Source of the DNA: Xenorhabdus lircayensis
GTDB taxonomy: Bacteria; Pseudomonadota; Gammaproteobacteria; Enterobacterales; Enterobacteriaceae
Assembly (NCBI RefSeq): GCF_016306625.1
Contig: NZ_JACOII010000044.1
Span: forward strand, 1-64,000
DNA length: 64,000 nucleotides
Direction: 5' to 3'
The position numbers and the translations under genes were made by a program. A model generated the notes under the pieces. That model saw only the letters and a program-made list of their open reading frames with translations, ran no database searches and was not told the origin of the DNA. Position 1 is the first letter of the stretch. Each line of letters opens with the position of its first letter. This document shows positions 25,699 to 33,759 of the stretch, one piece after another.

Positions 25699-26406
25699 AT
25701 GGTACTGAAATCTATTCGCTCTATGATTTCTTTCTGCATGATTTTTTTGCTGGTTGCTTGTCAAAACCCGCAAGGCCCTTCAGCACAGACGGGGGGAGTG
25801 GATTCTCGTTTGACTCAGAATAAGGACGTTGAATTTTTTAACAAATCGGGCTGGCAAGCGTGTGCAGCAGGTGCGGCGGCAGGGGCTCTGGCTTGTATGC
25901 TTGTTAATGGTGACCATCAAGCAATATGTATTGCTGCCGCTGCTGTTTTGGGTTGTGGTGTCGGAGTGGGAGCTAATGCTTATTTGGATAGCCAGCGTAA
26001 AAAATATGCTACTAAAGAACAGCTCCTGGCAGCTTCAATTAACGATGTTAAAGTAGAAAACCAGCGTATTCAGAACGTAACGGCCGCCGCCAAAGAGGTT
26101 ATTGCGGCGGATAAACGTACTCTGGCGAAGATCAAGAAAGATATCGCCGCGAAGGCGGTGAAAAAAGACCAAATGCAAAAAGAACTGAAAGGTCTTGATG
26201 CCAATATTGCCTATCTGCGCAATACCATCAAAGAAATGCAGGGGCATGAAAAGCAGTGGGAGGAAGTTTCTTCTATGATGGCAAGCAACAAAGTTCGCAC
26301 TAAAGATCTGGATAAACAAATCGTTCAGATGCGCAAAAACATTGGCACGTTACAACAAGAGCTCGACAGCCTTTATGAACAACGTACCGCAATTAAAGTT
26401 AGCTGA
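25699..26406 (+). CDS. Coiled-coil lipoprotein with glycine-rich hydrophobic segment, TagQ-like
   Basis: 235 residues. The signal peptide ends in a lipobox (FLLVAC, Cys at residue 21), followed by NPQG, which has no Asp at +2, so outer-membrane sorting is expected. Residues ~50-95 are rich in A, G and C (CAAGAAAGALACMLV, AAAAVLGCGVGVGANAY), like a glycine zipper, and the rest is a long coiled coil from ~105 to 230 (EVIAADKRTLAKIKKDIAAKAV, LDKQIVQMRKNIGTLQQEL). The place after the TagR-like gene and the lipoprotein type match TagQ, which tethers TagR at the outer membrane. A good AAGGA ribosome site lies upstream. The assignment is by plan and position, not by clear sequence identity. Confidence 0.75.
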   Translation: MVLKSIRSMISFCMIFLLVACQNPQGPSAQTGGVDSRLTQNKDVEFFNKSGWQACAAGAAAGALACMLVNGDHQAICIAAAAVLGCGVGVGANAYLDSQRKKYATKEQLLAASINDVKVENQRIQNVTAAAKEVIAADKRTLAKIKKDIAAKAVKKDQMQKELKGLDANIAYLRNTIKEMQGHEKQWEEVSSMMASNKVRTKDLDKQIVQMRKNIGTLQQELDSLYEQRTAIKVS

Positions 26407-26418
26407 TAAGGAGTTCTT

Positions 26419-26913
26419 ATGCGTGGATTAATGATGCGTGGTTTAGTCATGTTAGCCGCCAGTATGGCACTGACAGGCTGTGTGACAAACGCAAAAGATT
26501 GTGATCCGACACTGGGTGATATGAGTATCATTGCGAAATTTAACTGCAATTACTCAGGCAATTGGGATCAGCGTGTTGTGGAAAAAGAAAAAGAACTACA
26601 ACACGAACAAGCATTGAACAAAGAGTTCAACGCTGTTTATGGAGCGATTGAGCGTGAGAAAAAAGCGGGTAAGGTGAGTTTGGAAAGTAAAAAGCGCTCT
26701 CAGGCCGCATTGCAGAAATCGCTAAATGGCCTATTGAGTCAATTGAAAACCAAAGCAGCGGGCAAAGCGAAAATGGAAAAACAGATCGCTGAATTGGAAA
26801 AACGCCTGCGTGATGCGCAAAACCAGCCATCACAGTCTGAAATGCAAAAACAGCTGGAGTTACAGCAGTTGCAGAACCAGCTTAGTGAACTTCAAGACAG
26901 CCTGTTGTCATAA
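26419..26913 (+). CDS. Small coiled-coil lipoprotein, last gene of srf operon
   Basis: 164 residues with a signal peptide ending in the lipobox ALTGC (Cys near residue 21). The mature part starts VTNAKDCDP and includes a short Cys-containing region, then a long coiled coil from about residue 55 to the end (KAKMEKQIAELEKRLRDAQ, ELQQLQNQLSELQDSL). AAGGAG precedes the start. It is 12 bp after the previous lipoprotein gene and shares its plan, so the two may pair through their coiled coils. No family recognised. The operon terminator follows after about 30 bp. Confidence 0.75.
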   Translation: MRGLMMRGLVMLAASMALTGCVTNAKDCDPTLGDMSIIAKFNCNYSGNWDQRVVEKEKELQHEQALNKEFNAVYGAIEREKKAGKVSLESKKRSQAALQKSLNGLLSQLKTKAAGKAKMEKQIAELEKRLRDAQNQPSQSEMQKQLELQQLQNQLSELQDSLLS

Positions 26914-26944
26914 TAACGAGGAACGATTATTAGATTGACTTTAC

Positions 26945-27004
26945 ACTCAGTCCATTTCTTGCAGATTGATGAGATCACAATGAATGGGCTGAGTTATCTT
27001 TTTC
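26945..27004 (+). terminator. Intrinsic terminator of the srf operon
   Basis: ACTCAGTCCATT (26945-26956) pairs with AATGGGCTGAGT (26983-26994) over 12 bp with one G-T wobble, followed by TATCTTTTTC. The loop of about 26 bases is long, but stem and U-tract are good. Confidence 0.75.
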
Positions 27005-27091
27005 AAACTAACGTGGCAGATTCGCGGTGTTTAAAATATGCAGTGATACTGGTGTAGGGAGCATGGAAGCAATACCGCGCCCGTGGCTGCA

Positions 27092-27223
27092 TCACGGAGA
27101 ATACGCCGGATATTGAGTAAGGTAACCAAAATACTCTTGTTCATCTTTGCGAATATGCCCGATATCAGGGAAGGATAAATGTGCAGCACCAATTATCTCT
27201 TTATCCTGTGAAATTTTGTTTTT
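27092..27223 (-). pseudogene. Possible gene remnant (C-terminal fragment) downstream of mepB-like gene
   Basis: The 327-bp space between the srf operon and the mepB-like gene holds, besides the terminator, a 43-residue minus-strand frame with no start codon that reads like protein: IIGAAHLSFPDIGHIRKDEQ then EYFGYLTQYPAYSP and a stop. The composition is not that of random translation. I cannot name the family. It may be the tail of a deleted gene. Confidence 0.3.
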
Positions 27224-27240
27224 TTAAAATGAAGAAAATA

Positions 27241-27780
27241 TTAGGCGAATCCAAGTTTTATAATTTTATTAAATTCCTTGATGGCATTTTTCTGATTATC
27301 GAAATTTATAAAGTACAAAGATTGCCATTTTTGTGTCTGGATGGCTTGTTTTGAAGTGGGAGATACCCATGTTGGGTAGACTCGAAAAGCTCTTTTACCT
27401 TCTTTAGATTGAGTTGAAAAAATTCCTTTTGTCATCAAGGTCGGTGAGTCAAACAGAAAAATCCCTTTGTTATTCTCTGAAAAGGCGGCTATTAAACAGA
27501 AGTCAATTTTATCATTTTGTTCAAACGGCATTATTTCTGAATCTGGTGTAGGCCTTTTCCAGAGAGTGACAAATTGGCCCAATTTATTGGGAGTCGTTTT
27601 AGCTTGACGAAAAACGATCGATTTACCGTTCAGTTGAAATCGCATGGCACTGTAATCACGGCTTTCTGGTTCGCGATAGGGAGTGGCATCTAGTTGGTGT
27701 CCAGAGGGGAGTAGGAGATATTCTTTTATTTCGGTAAAGGTATTAGATAAATTATCTGTATTTGATTTTAATGATGCCAA
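27241..27780 (-). CDS. MepB family protein
   Basis: A 179-residue protein of the MepB family (named after the Staphylococcus aureus mepRAB locus). Recognisable parts are ESRDYSAMRFQLNGKSIVFRQAKTTP followed by KLGQFVTLWKRP in the first half, a central DFCLIAAFSENNKGIFLFDSPTLMTKGI strand-rich region, and the C-terminal GKRAFRVYPTW...KQAIQTQKWQSLYFI motif. The family has no settled biochemical role; it is soluble and cytoplasmic. It stands alone on the minus strand between the srf operon and core genes, and low GC suggests acquisition. A nearby fragment (27092-27223) implies past rearrangement. Confidence 0.75.
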   Translation of the reverse strand: MASLKSNTDNLSNTFTEIKEYLLLPSGHQLDATPYREPESRDYSAMRFQLNGKSIVFRQAKTTPNKLGQFVTLWKRPTPDSEIMPFEQNDKIDFCLIAAFSENNKGIFLFDSPTLMTKGIFSTQSKEGKRAFRVYPTWVSPTSKQAIQTQKWQSLYFINFDNQKNAIKEFNKIIKLGFA

Positions 27781-27867
27781 TTTATACCTCTTTCTTGATA
27801 CCGAAAAATTGATAGGATAATCATACTTTAATTATGATATTACATCAGTACCAGAAAATATAAAAAA

Positions 27868-28104
27868 TCAGTCATCATCAAAATCAACAAAATTTACACC
27901 AGTGAAATCATTATATCTCCGGCTATTAGGAAGAACAACGCGTGTATTTCCTTCAACAATACGCACTCGATAACTATCAGGCATTTTATAGTTCAGTAAT
28001 GTATGAGACCATCTAAAGGCATAACATCTTGAAGGGCGGACCCGATAACGCCGTCTGGCGGCATCAGCGGCTGTATATATAGAATCAGAAGAATTACATA
28101 GCAA
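27868..28104 (-). CDS. Hypothetical protein, probably 5'-truncated
   Basis: The frame stays open back to about 28166 without an ATG; the first possible start is TTG at 28104, with no ribosome site. The translated text (IYTAADAARRRYRVRP, AFRWSHTLLNY, VEGNTRVVLPNSRRYNDFTG, FVDFDDD at the end) looks like a genuine protein end rather than noise. It is likely the C-terminal part of a gene whose 5' end was lost when the adjoining mltD region was joined. No family recognised. Confidence 0.35.
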   Translation of the reverse strand: MLCNSSDSIYTAADAARRRYRVRPSRCYAFRWSHTLLNYKMPDSYRVRIVEGNTRVVLPNSRRYNDFTGVNFVDFDDD

Positions 28105-28183
28105 TATAAACTTTTTCCCAAGCCATATATGAAACTCTCCATCTGAGTATATTGTATAATAAGGTTATAACTTCACATCATTA

Positions 28184-28219
28184 TCAATAAAATAACTCCC
28201 CATTCAAAAGAACAGGGAG
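28184..28219 (-). terminator. Intrinsic terminator of mltD
   Basis: On the minus strand CTCCCTGTTC and GAATGGGGAG pair over 10 bp (two wobbles) around a TTTT loop and are followed by TTATTTTATTG. It lies about 27 bp past the mltD stop. Confidence 0.75.
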
Positions 28220-28245
28220 CCACATACTAGCTGGGATAAACTCAC

Positions 28246-29577
28246 TTAGTTAAGGTAGAGCGTCAGAGCCATGCCCGGTTTCATATCTTTGATTTTGATG
28301 CTTTTATTCCAACTCATCAGATCATTAATATTTACACCGTGGTATTTAGCGATACTGAAAAACGAATCACCTTTGCGTACATGATAGGTGACAGGGCCAC
28401 TGTTATCGATTTTCAGTACCTGCCCGATTTTGAGCCGATCAGCGGTTTTCAAGCTATTCAATCTCTGTAATTCGCGGTGAGTAGTATTGAAGCGCTTCGC
28501 AATCGCTGACAGCGTATCCCCAGAACGAACTGCATATTGGCCTTGTTTCTGTAGATTGCGGGTATTGTGTGTAACAGACAGACGGATATCCTTCAAGACG
28601 TCTTTATCAGTTAATGAAGTTTTAAACTGACCAGCGTTCTTTCTTGGCAACATGATGTAATGCGGCCCATGAGGGGAAGTCATGCCTTGTTTATAACCTG
28701 GGTTATATGCCCTGATTGATGTCAACGATAATCCAGATAATTCAGCCGCTTGTGACAACATGATTTGTTGCCCTACTTCAACTTTAGCCAGTGCTTGCTG
28801 GTTGTTAGGTTTTGGTAGTTTGAAACTAAATTTTTCGTTGTGGCGAATGATGTTACTTAGCGCCAATATCTTGGGAACGTAGTGCATTGTTTCCCGTGGC
28901 AGTGACAATGACCAGAAATCTGTCGGTTTTCCCTTTGCTTCATTGTCTCTGATCGCACGCATCACCCGACCTTCACCGCTGTTGTAAGCGGCGACGGTTA
29001 ATAACCAATCTCCATTAAACCGCTTGTTCAGGCGTTCAAACATATCCAGTGCGACAGTCGTTGATGCCGCAACATCACGACGGGCGTCGTACCATTTATC
29101 CTGCGTCAGACCATAATGGCGGCCTGTACTTGGGATAATTTGCCATAAACCAGCCGCTTTAGCATAAGAAGTGGCATGAGGATTAAAAGCACTCTCCACT
29201 ATGGGCAGCAGTACCAGTTCCATTGGCATTTGTCGTTTATCAAGCTGCTCAACTATCCAATAGATGTACGGCTCTGCCCGTAACGTCACATTTTGGAGAT
29301 AGCTCTTGTGTTTCAGGTAGTAGTTTTGTTGCTCGCTCACCCTGTTGTTGTCAGGAATGTCCATCTTCAACTCATCACGGATATGTCCCCACAAATCTTG
29401 TTGGGCTGTCGGACTTACCTTCCAGTTTGCAGAATCTTCTGGCTCTGCAATACCGTCTGTTTTCTGATTCGTTGAAGACATCTTCTGTGTATGCTGCGAG
29501 GTAGGAGCCTTTGATTGCAGACTCGATTGACACCCGGCAAGCAGAACAGAGGCGAATAAGATCGCTTTTGTCTTCAT
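28246..29577 (-). CDS. mltD: Membrane-bound lytic murein transglycosylase D
   Basis: 443 residues. A lipoprotein signal ends in VLLAGC (Cys 16). The GH23 lytic transglycosylase domain carries the catalytic glutamate in LPIVESAFNPHA and the following AAGLWQIIPSTGRHYGL motif near residues 125-150. Two LysM domains bind peptidoglycan: YAVRSGDTLSAIAKRF near 350 and YHVRKGDSFFSIAKYHG near 400. MltD cleaves the MurNAc-GlcNAc bond to 1,6-anhydro-MurNAc at the outer membrane. Length and domain order match E. coli MltD, and the neighbour gloB on the same strand is the conserved order in enterics. Confidence 0.97.
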   Translation of the reverse strand: MKTKAILFASVLLAGCQSSLQSKAPTSQHTQKMSSTNQKTDGIAEPEDSANWKVSPTAQQDLWGHIRDELKMDIPDNNRVSEQQNYYLKHKSYLQNVTLRAEPYIYWIVEQLDKRQMPMELVLLPIVESAFNPHATSYAKAAGLWQIIPSTGRHYGLTQDKWYDARRDVAASTTVALDMFERLNKRFNGDWLLTVAAYNSGEGRVMRAIRDNEAKGKPTDFWSLSLPRETMHYVPKILALSNIIRHNEKFSFKLPKPNNQQALAKVEVGQQIMLSQAAELSGLSLTSIRAYNPGYKQGMTSPHGPHYIMLPRKNAGQFKTSLTDKDVLKDIRLSVTHNTRNLQKQGQYAVRSGDTLSAIAKRFNTTHRELQRLNSLKTADRLKIGQVLKIDNSGPVTYHVRKGDSFFSIAKYHGVNINDLMSWNKSIKIKDMKPGMALTLYLN

Positions 29578-29649
29578 GTTCTCTTTTGATGTTTGTCTAA
29601 AAGGTGAGCGATCATACTGGCCTATGACGCAGAAGACAACCCAACAAAA

Positions 29650-30405
29650 TCAAAATTGATCTTTATAAGCCCTTAATTGCTGAAAAACAGAAGAAAGTGG
29701 TATTGAATTAGGTTTGATACCGATATTTTTTTGTAAATCAATATTGTGACAATTTAAGAAAACATTAACTTTTTTCTCTGTTTGTAAAGTTGTTGGGACA
29801 GTTGCCTGATTATTTTCACGTAGCTTAATGATTTTTTGATGATAACCGTGAATAGTTTGATTATCAGGTAATACTGTCTTTGCAAATACCATATTTGCCG
29901 CCGTATATTCGTGTGCACAGCAGATCAACGTGTCATCAGGTAGCGATGAAATTTTTTCAAGAGAAGAAAACATCTGTTCGGCTGTACCTTCAAATAACCT
30001 CCCACAACCGCCAGAAAATAGAGTATCTCCACAAAATAGATAGGGAGCTTGATAGAACGAAATGTGGCCAAGTGTATGACCTGGTAATTCCATGATACGG
30101 AAAGAAAAACGCCCCACTTCAATGATGTCATGTTCATGGACAATATGGGTTGCTCCTTTGCTTTGAGTCTCTTCGGGGCCATATACTGGTAATTCGGGAT
30201 GCTTCCTGAGCAGGTCAGGAACACCGCCAACATGATCATAGTGATGGTGTGTCAGGAGGATCGCCGCAGGAACAAGTTGATTTGCTGCTAAAATGTCAAT
30301 GACTGGCTGTGATTCAGAGGGGTCGATAATGACACAATGTTTGTCTTCATCACAAAGTAACCAAATGTAGTTATCTGAAAGGGCAGGTATCCTGATAAGC
30401 TCCAT
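29650..30405 (-). CDS. gloB: Hydroxyacylglutathione hydrolase (glyoxalase II)
   Basis: Start placed at ATG 30405 (MELIRIPALSDNYIW), giving 251 residues as in E. coli; an upstream ATG at 30417 has less support. Metallo-beta-lactamase fold with the zinc motif THHHYDHVGG near residue 53, GHTLGHISFY near 110, CGDTLFSGGCGRLFEG near 127, and HEYTAANM near 165. It hydrolyses S-lactoylglutathione to lactate and glutathione, the second step of methylglyoxal detoxification, in the cytoplasm. Divergent from yafS with 51 bp between the starts, as in other enterics. Confidence 0.97.
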   Translation of the reverse strand: MELIRIPALSDNYIWLLCDEDKHCVIIDPSESQPVIDILAANQLVPAAILLTHHHYDHVGGVPDLLRKHPELPVYGPEETQSKGATHIVHEHDIIEVGRFSFRIMELPGHTLGHISFYQAPYLFCGDTLFSGGCGRLFEGTAEQMFSSLEKISSLPDDTLICCAHEYTAANMVFAKTVLPDNQTIHGYHQKIIKLRENNQATVPTTLQTEKKVNVFLNCHNIDLQKNIGIKPNSIPLSSVFQQLRAYKDQF

Positions 30406-30456
30406 TATATGCCTCATTTTCGTAGTAGATTTATAGTAGATTGAAAGGAAGATGAC

Positions 30457-31173
30457 ATGCGATCAGCACGTTCAATCAAGCAAATAACCCCCCCTGCTTT
30501 TTGGGCTGAGTTACCATGGGGAGAATATTACCGCGTTGCTCTGGAACGTCAATTGGAACCGTGGTGGCCGAAAATTTTTGGTTTCCATTTATTGAAAGTC
30601 GGTAATTTAAGTACAGAAATTGACAGCCGTTCCTGTTTGGTCAGCCATCAAGTCAACATAGGATTACAAGGGGAAAATATGGATGTGATAACTGATCCTC
30701 ATTACCTCCCTTTTGCGGCTAAATCTGTTGATGCTTGCCTGTTGGCGCATATGTTGAGTTATAGCGTTGATCCTCATTGGTTATTGAGAGAAGTGGACAG
30801 GATCATGATTGATGACGGTTGGTTGATTCTCAGCGGTTTTAATCCGATAAGTCTATTAGGTTTAAGGAAAGTGATTTCACCTATATATCATCAACAACCT
30901 TGTAGAGCCCAAATGTTTTCCATGTTTCGTCAATTGGATTGGCTCCGCCTTCTGAATTATGAAGTTATTCATCATGCTAATTTCCATGTTTTACCGTGGC
31001 AGAGTGGGGATAATTTTTATAACTCTACTACATCAATATTTGGTTGTCTGAATGTGATTATTGCCCGCAAGCGGACAATACCTTTGTCATTAAATCCCAT
31101 GCGGGCAAGGTCATTAAAACCGAAGTTTAGTAATGCGTTGGGAGCGATGAAAAATTTTCACCGACGCGATTAA
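30457..31173 (+). CDS. yafS: SAM-dependent methyltransferase YafS
   Basis: 238 residues, class I methyltransferase fold of the methyltransf_11 type: VITDPHYLPFAAKSVDACLLAHMLSY corresponds to the middle of the Rossmann part, and REVDRIMIDDGWLILSGFNP to post-I/motif III. The glycine-rich motif I is weak, as is usual for this family. The substrate is unknown. Identity as yafS rests mainly on position: divergent from gloB and convergent with rnhA with only 8 bp between them, exactly the conserved order gloB-yafS-rnhA-dnaQ. Confidence 0.9.
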   Translation: MRSARSIKQITPPAFWAELPWGEYYRVALERQLEPWWPKIFGFHLLKVGNLSTEIDSRSCLVSHQVNIGLQGENMDVITDPHYLPFAAKSVDACLLAHMLSYSVDPHWLLREVDRIMIDDGWLILSGFNPISLLGLRKVISPIYHQQPCRAQMFSMFRQLDWLRLLNYEVIHHANFHVLPWQSGDNFYNSTTSIFGCLNVIIARKRTIPLSLNPMRARSLKPKFSNALGAMKNFHRRD

Positions 31174-31181
31174 TTAACAGG

Positions 31182-31652
31182 TTAATTTTCACTTTCAATA
31201 TAGCCGCTATCAGCTTGAGTAGGGCTGTTAGCGGCCGCACGAGCCAGTTCATCACATAGCTCGTTTTCCCGATGTCCGGCATGGCCTTTAACCCAGCGCC
31301 AGTCAATCTCATGGCGTAAGATAGCTTGATCGAGTCTCTGCCAGAGATCGACATTGATGACGGGGGATTTATCCGCTTTTTTCCAACCGCGTTTTTTCCA
31401 GTTGTGGATCCACTGGGTAATCCCTTGACGGACATATTGGCTGTCAGTTGTCAGGATCACGGTGCAGGGGCATTTGAGTGTTTCCAGCCCGACAATAGCG
31501 GCCATTAACTCCATGCGGTTATTGGTCGTGCGAAAATAGCCTCCGCTCAGGTTTTTTTCGCGTTGCTGGTAACGGAGTAAAACGCCATATCCACCGGGGC
31601 CGGGATTGCCGAGGCAAGAACCATCGGTGAAAATTTCTACCTGTTTGTTCAT
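31182..31652 (-). CDS. rnhA: Ribonuclease HI
   Basis: 156 residues, the usual length. The four acidic catalytic residues and the histidine are visible: Asp10 in [17 protein letters not shown], Glu48 in [10 protein letters not shown], Asp70 in LTTDSQYV, His in [10 protein letters not shown], and Asp134 in NELCDELAR. The basic handle region [13 protein letters not shown] is present. The enzyme removes RNA from RNA-DNA hybrids. Divergent from dnaQ with a 63-bp shared promoter region, a conserved arrangement in enterobacteria. Confidence 0.98.
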   Translation of the reverse strand: MNKQVEIFTDGSCLGNPGPGGYGVLLRYQQREKNLSGGYFRTTNNRMELMAAIVGLETLKCPCTVILTTDSQYVRQGITQWIHNWKKRGWKKADKSPVINVDLWQRLDQAILRHEIDWRWVKGHAGHRENELCDELARAAANSPTQADSGYIESEN

Positions 31653-31715
31653 CTTTGGTAGACTCTTCCTATATCATCTTTAATCAAAACTCTAAGTCTG
31701 ACACAAAAAAACACT

Positions 31716-32465
31716 ATGAGCACTGCAATTACCCGCCAAATAGTCCTCGATACCGAAACAACCGGTATGAACAAGTTAGGTGTTCACTATGAGGGGCACA
31801 ACATCATTGAAATTGGTGCTGTGGAAGTCATCAATCGTCGTCTTACGGGGCGTCATTTTCATATTTATATAAAACCGGAACGGTTGGTTGATCCGGAAGC
31901 GTTTGAAATTCACGGTATCAGTGATGAATTTTTGCAGGATAAACTGAAATTTGCTGATATTGCCGATGAATTCATTGAGTTTATTCGCGGGGCTGAACTG
32001 ATTATCCATAACGCAACGTTCGATATCGGCTTCATGGATTATGAGTTCGGTAAGCTGAACCGTGATATTCCACCAACGGCTGATTTTTGTACCATTACAG
32101 ACAGCCTGACGTTGGCAAGGAAACTTTTCCCCGGCAAGCGGAATAACCTTGATGCGTTATGCGACCGTTATCATATCGATAACTCAAAACGTACTCTCCA
32201 TGGCGCATTGCTCGATTCCGAGATTTTGGCGGATGTCTATCTGGCGATGACTGGCGGCCAGACATCGTTGGCTTTTTCGATGGAAGGGGAAGTTTCAGGC
32301 AGTACGCTGCTGGCAGAAATCCAGAAAGTTACCCGACCCCAGGATGGACTGAAAGTTGTCTATGCTTCCGATGAAGAATTAATCCAGCATGAATCCCGCT
32401 TGGATCTAGTGGAAAAGAAAGGAGGAAGCTGTCTTTGGCGTTCAAAACCTGAACAGTTACATTGA
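31716..32465 (+). CDS. dnaQ: DNA polymerase III epsilon subunit (3'-5' proofreading exonuclease)
   Basis: 249 residues. The DEDDh exonuclease motifs are clear: VLDTETTGMN near residue 12, HNATFDIGFMDYEF near 98, and the HGALLDSEILADVYL stretch near 162 with catalytic His and Asp. The C-terminal ~60 residues are the polymerase-alpha-binding tail, including LVEKKGGSCLW. It proofreads for the replicative polymerase in the cytoplasm. Flanked by divergent rnhA and by tRNA-Asp, as in E. coli. Confidence 0.98.
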   Translation: MSTAITRQIVLDTETTGMNKLGVHYEGHNIIEIGAVEVINRRLTGRHFHIYIKPERLVDPEAFEIHGISDEFLQDKLKFADIADEFIEFIRGAELIIHNATFDIGFMDYEFGKLNRDIPPTADFCTITDSLTLARKLFPGKRNNLDALCDRYHIDNSKRTLHGALLDSEILADVYLAMTGGQTSLAFSMEGEVSGSTLLAEIQKVTRPQDGLKVVYASDEELIQHESRLDLVEKKGGSCLWRSKPEQLH

Positions 32466-32603
32466 CAAAAGCAGTAGCAAGATGAGGTAAATTTGTTATT
32501 GAGGCGAAAAACTATTCAAACGCACCGTTTTGTTATAAAAAGCGATTGACGGATTGTATTGGGGCCCGTATCATCCAACCCGTTCTCAACCAGAACACCA
32601 TGC

Positions 32604-32680
32604 GGTGCGGTAGTTCAGTTGGTTAGAATACCGGCCTGTCACGCCGGGGGTCGCGGGTTCGAGTCCCGTCCGCACCGCCA
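32604..32680 (+). tRNA. tRNA-Asp (anticodon GTC)
   Basis: 77 bases with all arms: acceptor GGTGCGG / CCGCACC, D-arm around GTTCAGTTGGTTAGAAT, anticodon stem CCGGC / GCCGG with GTC at 32638-32640, T-arm GCGGG-TTCGAGT-CCCGT, discriminator G and encoded CCA. It matches the aspV position after dnaQ in E. coli, a common integration site in enterics, but no island is inserted here. Confidence 0.98.
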
Positions 32681-32689
32681 GAATTTATA

Positions 32690-32718
32690 AGCCCTGAGTT
32701 TTTGACTCGGGGCTTTTT
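32690..32718 (+). terminator. Terminator after tRNA-Asp
   Basis: AGCCCTGAGT and ACTCGGGGCT pair across a short T-rich loop and are followed by TTTTTCTTT. Begins 10 bp after the tRNA CCA. Confidence 0.85.
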
Positions 32719-32743
32719 CTTTATCTGCTAATGACCAAAAATT

Positions 32744-33289
32744 TCAAATTAACTTATAGAAATATGTTGTTCCTGAAAATTCGCCATTGGAATTAATGGC
32801 AAAATTCGGGATTTGCCCAACTTCAATAAAACCACATTTTCGATACAGCGCTGAAGCAGGATCATTGGTGCGTGTATCCAATACCAGCAAATTGCGTTGA
32901 TGCCGTTTTGCCAGATGTTCTAGTTCATCCATCAACATCCTACCAATCCCGCGCTGGCGGTAGTTGGTGTGTACCATCAGTTTTTCCACATCGGCGCGGT
33001 GCAATCCATTCTTTTTCTTGCAAAGGGAAAGTTGCACTGAACCCACGATATTTCCATTCTCCAGTGCAACCAACAGCAGGCGATGACCTGATGCCAGGTC
33101 TGTTTCGACATCTTGCCAATATTGTTCCGCTTCGTTTGCTCCCAGCGGTGCAATAAAGCCGACAGAAGCATCACTTTCGACGCAATCATGGAATAAGTTA
33201 ATAAACTCATTTCGTTTTGTATTGATGGAATCCAATAGCATGATGGCTGGAACGGATATTGAATCCGATGCAGGGTTGAAATTTGTCAT
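32744..33289 (-). CDS. GNAT family N-acetyltransferase
   Basis: 181 residues with a standard GNAT fold: NIVGSVQLSL (beta-4 region), ADVEKLMVHTNYRQRGIGRMLM with the acetyl-CoA loop RQRGIG near residue 115, and the end motif ASALYRKCGFIEVGQIPNFA. The family acetylates amines using acetyl-CoA; the substrate cannot be read from the sequence. Monocistronic, facing the tRNA-Asp terminator, and followed upstream by a 470-bp non-coding stretch. A related standalone GNAT gene is common in enterics. Confidence 0.85.
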   Translation of the reverse strand: MTNFNPASDSISVPAIMLLDSINTKRNEFINLFHDCVESDASVGFIAPLGANEAEQYWQDVETDLASGHRLLLVALENGNIVGSVQLSLCKKKNGLHRADVEKLMVHTNYRQRGIGRMLMDELEHLAKRHQRNLLVLDTRTNDPASALYRKCGFIEVGQIPNFAINSNGEFSGTTYFYKLI

Positions 33290-33759
33290 TTATTATTGCG
33301 TTTGGAGTCAATGGTGATTAAATGTCGTACAAGAAACCAAAATATATTGCAAGTTAATCTTATTTGTTTTGATGATGAGAATTATGAAATTTATCGTTCT
33401 CTGAATCAGTAATTGCTTCGAGTTAGAAGTTATTATTACTTTTATATCATGAACCTAACTTGGCAGAAAAACCTGCTCTTTGGCCTTGATCAATCTATTG
33501 AGTATCGTGTCTAATACGTGACTTTCTATCCTATTGCGCAAATCACGGTAGAAAATTATTCCCTAGTTGCGCAAGTTTACTTTCAGTTGTGTGCATTGGC
33601 CTGAGAATGCGTGAAAACAACGGAGTAAATCAAAGAATTGTTGCCAAAGGAAAATTAATATAGTTTTTCCTATCTGGCATTAATGATTGCGGTTTGTATG
33701 CTGCACTGCGAAAATTAGTTCTTAGTTCACTAACACTTTTATCCGACTTGGAGTAAAGA
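33290..33759. other. Intergenic region with tktA promoter and paired palindromes
   Basis: Holds the divergent promoters of the GNAT gene and tktA. The tktA start is preceded by TTGGAGTAAAG. Two copies of the palindrome TTGCGCAA at 33533-33540 and 33566-33573 are exactly 33 bp apart (about three helical turns). No gene was found. Confidence 0.5.

Noticed and set aside
32604..33289. tRNA-Asp considered as an attachment site of an integrated island
   Set aside because: No integrase follows and no copy of the tRNA 3' end was seen downstream; only a GNAT gene and core genes are present.
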